64,000 bases of DNA from HGM04593 sp045634085. GTDB lineage: Bacteria; Bacteroidota; Bacteroidia; Bacteroidales; Bacteroidaceae. Positions 62,676-64,000 of the stretch are shown here, piece after piece. Made by a program: the position numbers and the translations under genes. The stretch covers positions 1 through 64,000 of the forward strand of contig JAZQZM010000086.1 in NCBI GenBank assembly GCA_045634085.1. Direction: 5' to 3'. Every line of letters begins with the position of its first letter. Position 1 is the first letter of the stretch. The notes under the pieces are model-generated. The model was not told where the DNA came from, searched no databases, and saw only the letters and a program-made list of their open reading frames with translations.

Positions 62676-64000
62676 ATGAGACATTTCGTAAGTTATTTCA
62701 ATGATTCTGTAAAGAAGCACTGGGACTTGCCTGCAGTGACAAATTTCGGTAAGCAGACCTATACATATGGCCAGGTTGCAGAAAACATTGCAAAGTATCA
62801 TATCATCTTCAAGGAAACCGGCATCAAGAAGGGTGACAAGGTAGCTCTTTATGCACGCAATTCGGCAGAGTGGGTGATTGCCTATTATGCAACACTTACT
62901 TATGGTGCTGTAACAGTTCCATTCCTGCCCGATTTCCTTCCCTCAGCAGTGGCTGAGCTGAGTGCTTTCTCTGAGTGCCGCATCATAATTGCCGATGAGT
63001 ATGCAGTAAATGCTTTCAAGGCCGATGATGCATGCTATAAGAGAATGGCGCAGACCGAGGATTTTGCAGGTGTGATTGACCTTCAATTGAATGTCGTACA
63101 TTCTGTTGACAGTAAGTTTGAAAATTCTTGTGAGAATATTGGTGAACTTTTCTCTGCACAGTACCCACAGGGAATGACTGTTGCCGATGTCAACTATTAT
63201 AACGACACCTTCGGAATGGAGGATGCTGTTGAAATCAGCTTCACTTCAGGTACTACAAGTGCTACTTCGAAGGGTGTGGTCCTTCCGGCACGTTCTTTGT
63301 CGGTAAACCTTGAGTTCGGTTTCAAAATAGAACCTAACGCAGCAGGAAAGAATATCTTTGCAATTCTTCCAATGGCTCACATGTTTGGTCAGGCATTTGA
63401 CGTTATGTTCCCATTGTCAAGCGGCTGTCATGTACATGTCATGCCTGGTAAACCTACACCGGCACGTCTTATCGGTGGTCTTGCTGTAGTAAAGCCATTC
63501 TTATTCCTGACAGTGCCTTTGGTTATAGAGAAAATTTTCAAATCGAAGGTATTCCCTGTAACACGCAAATATCCCGCTAAACTGCTTTTGAAGATTCCTT
63601 TGCTTGACAGGATTGTTCTCAACAAGATACGTAAGTCGCTGCTTGCTGCATTCGGTGACAGTTTTACCGTAGGAGTTATTATCGGCGGTGCTGCATTAAA
63701 CAGCGAAGTCGAGGATTTGCTCAAGCGTATGAAGTTCCCGTATACCGTTGGTTATGGTATGACCGAGTGCGGTCCGCTTATCTCATACAGTGACAAGGCC
63801 GAGTATGTGAAGTATTCTTGCGGTAAGGAGGCTACTCCAATTCAGGTGCGTATCGATTCGGCCAATCCGCGCCGTGTGCTTGGTGAAATCCAGGTTAAGG
63901 GTGACGCAGTGATGCTTGGTTACTACAAGAATGAAGAGGCAACCAATGCGGCCTTCACGCCCGATGGATGGCTCAGAACCGGTGATATGGGTATCATTGA
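62676..64000 (+). CDS. AMP-forming acyl ligase, array copy 4 (partial, runs off the window)
   Basis: The ATG at 62676 opens a frame without stops to the end of the window (441 codons), starting MRHFVSYFNDSVKKHWDLPA. It contains SFTSGTTSATSKGVVL, LPMAHMFGQAFDVMFPLSSG, GYGMTECGPLISY and, at the very end, GWLRTGDMGII. It is closest to copy 3, sharing the SATSKG P-loop and the segments CHVHVMPGKPTPARL and VKPFLFLTVPLVIEKIF. The C-terminal lid lies beyond the window. Position and motifs suggest a functional enzyme; its substrate is unknown. Confidence 0.88.
   Translation, partial: MRHFVSYFNDSVKKHWDLPAVTNFGKQTYTYGQVAENIAKYHIIFKETGIKKGDKVALYARNSAEWVIAYYATLTYGAVTVPFLPDFLPSAVAELSAFSECRIIIADEYAVNAFKADDACYKRMAQTEDFAGVIDLQLNVVHSVDSKFENSCENIGELFSAQYPQGMTVADVNYYNDTFGMEDAVEISFTSGTTSATSKGVVLPARSLSVNLEFGFKIEPNAAGKNIFAILPMAHMFGQAFDVMFPLSSGCHVHVMPGKPTPARLIGGLAVVKPFLFLTVPLVIEKIFKSKVFPVTRKYPAKLLLKIPLLDRIVLNKIRKSLLAAFGDSFTVGVIIGGAALNSEVEDLLKRMKFPYTVGYGMTECGPLISYSDKAEYVKYSCGKEATPIQVRIDSANPRRVLGEIQVKGDAVMLGYYKNEEATNAAFTPDGWLRTGDMGII

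Overview
The window is chromosomal DNA from a member of the Bacteroidales (Bacteroidota). The evidence is consistent across the sequence. Promoters carry the Bacteroidota -7 element TAnnTTTG (often TATCTTCGC or TATCTTTGC) and start codons mostly lack Shine-Dalgarno sequences. Typical Bacteroidales families are present: a BspA-like leucine-rich-repeat surface protein, WG-repeat lipoproteins, a DUF4251 protein, an HU-like/SPOR septal protein, and a Nif3 plus C4 zinc-ribbon pair. I cannot name the genus with confidence; Prevotella/Bacteroides-like organisms fit best. No rRNA, CRISPR array, integrase, transposase or complete prophage is visible. One tRNA gene (His, GTG) is present.

Layout. 1-5.2 kb: a PurF-like amidotransferase and carB (nucleotide precursors). 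5.2-9.8 kb, minus strand: an overlapping pair of exported unknown proteins, then a LytTR regulator coupled to a membrane-anchored phosphodiester-glycosidase-like protein. 9.9-13.1 kb: a PhnA/YjdM zinc ribbon, an HD-type hydrolase, an AT-rich insert holding a DUF5675 protein and a lipoprotein, and an exported nitroreductase. 13.1-17.4 kb: aldehyde dehydrogenase, short-chain dehydrogenase, an MscS channel and an FlK-like thioesterase. 17.7-22.2 kb: a beta-barrel-like protein, ispE, dnaB and trpS. 22.3-26.0 kb: a duplicated cassette, each copy being a WG-repeat lipoprotein, a small lipoprotein and a related terminator. 26.1-32.5 kb: pheT, a YebC-family gene, a DUF4251 gene with an interrupted Pro/Gly-rich tail, a GH43-like lipoprotein and nagB. 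32.6-34.0 kb, minus strand: two unrecognised small proteins and a glycosyltransferase. 34.2-38.1 kb: a two-gene operon of a membrane-anchored TIR protein and an exported 13-repeat TPR protein. 38.2-46.7 kb: an S37-type peptidase, an ABC ATPase, a MalY/PatB-type aminotransferase, a BspA-like protein, Nif3 and a zinc-ribbon protein. 46.8-56.6 kb: tRNA-His, a TonB-C protein, an ATP-grasp-like protein, an operon of M24 aminopeptidase, GDPD-like lipoprotein and GH37-like glycosidase, then an FHA protein, the HU/SPOR protein and a biotin-site-less carboxyltransferase. 57.1-64.0 kb: a tandem array of four AMP-forming acyl-ligase paralogues. The third is broken by two in-frame stops and the fourth runs off the window.

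The best candidate for an undescribed system is the TIR/TPR pair. The TIR domain keeps the WxxxE catalytic arrangement known from NADase TIRs, but it is tethered by one membrane segment to an extracytoplasmic CnaB-like domain. Its partner is an exported TPR protein that begins with a similar domain. This looks like a transmembrane signalling pair rather than a soluble defence TIR. Other items worth checking are the DUF4251 stop-codon interruption, the double stop in ligase 3, and the duplicated WG cassettes.
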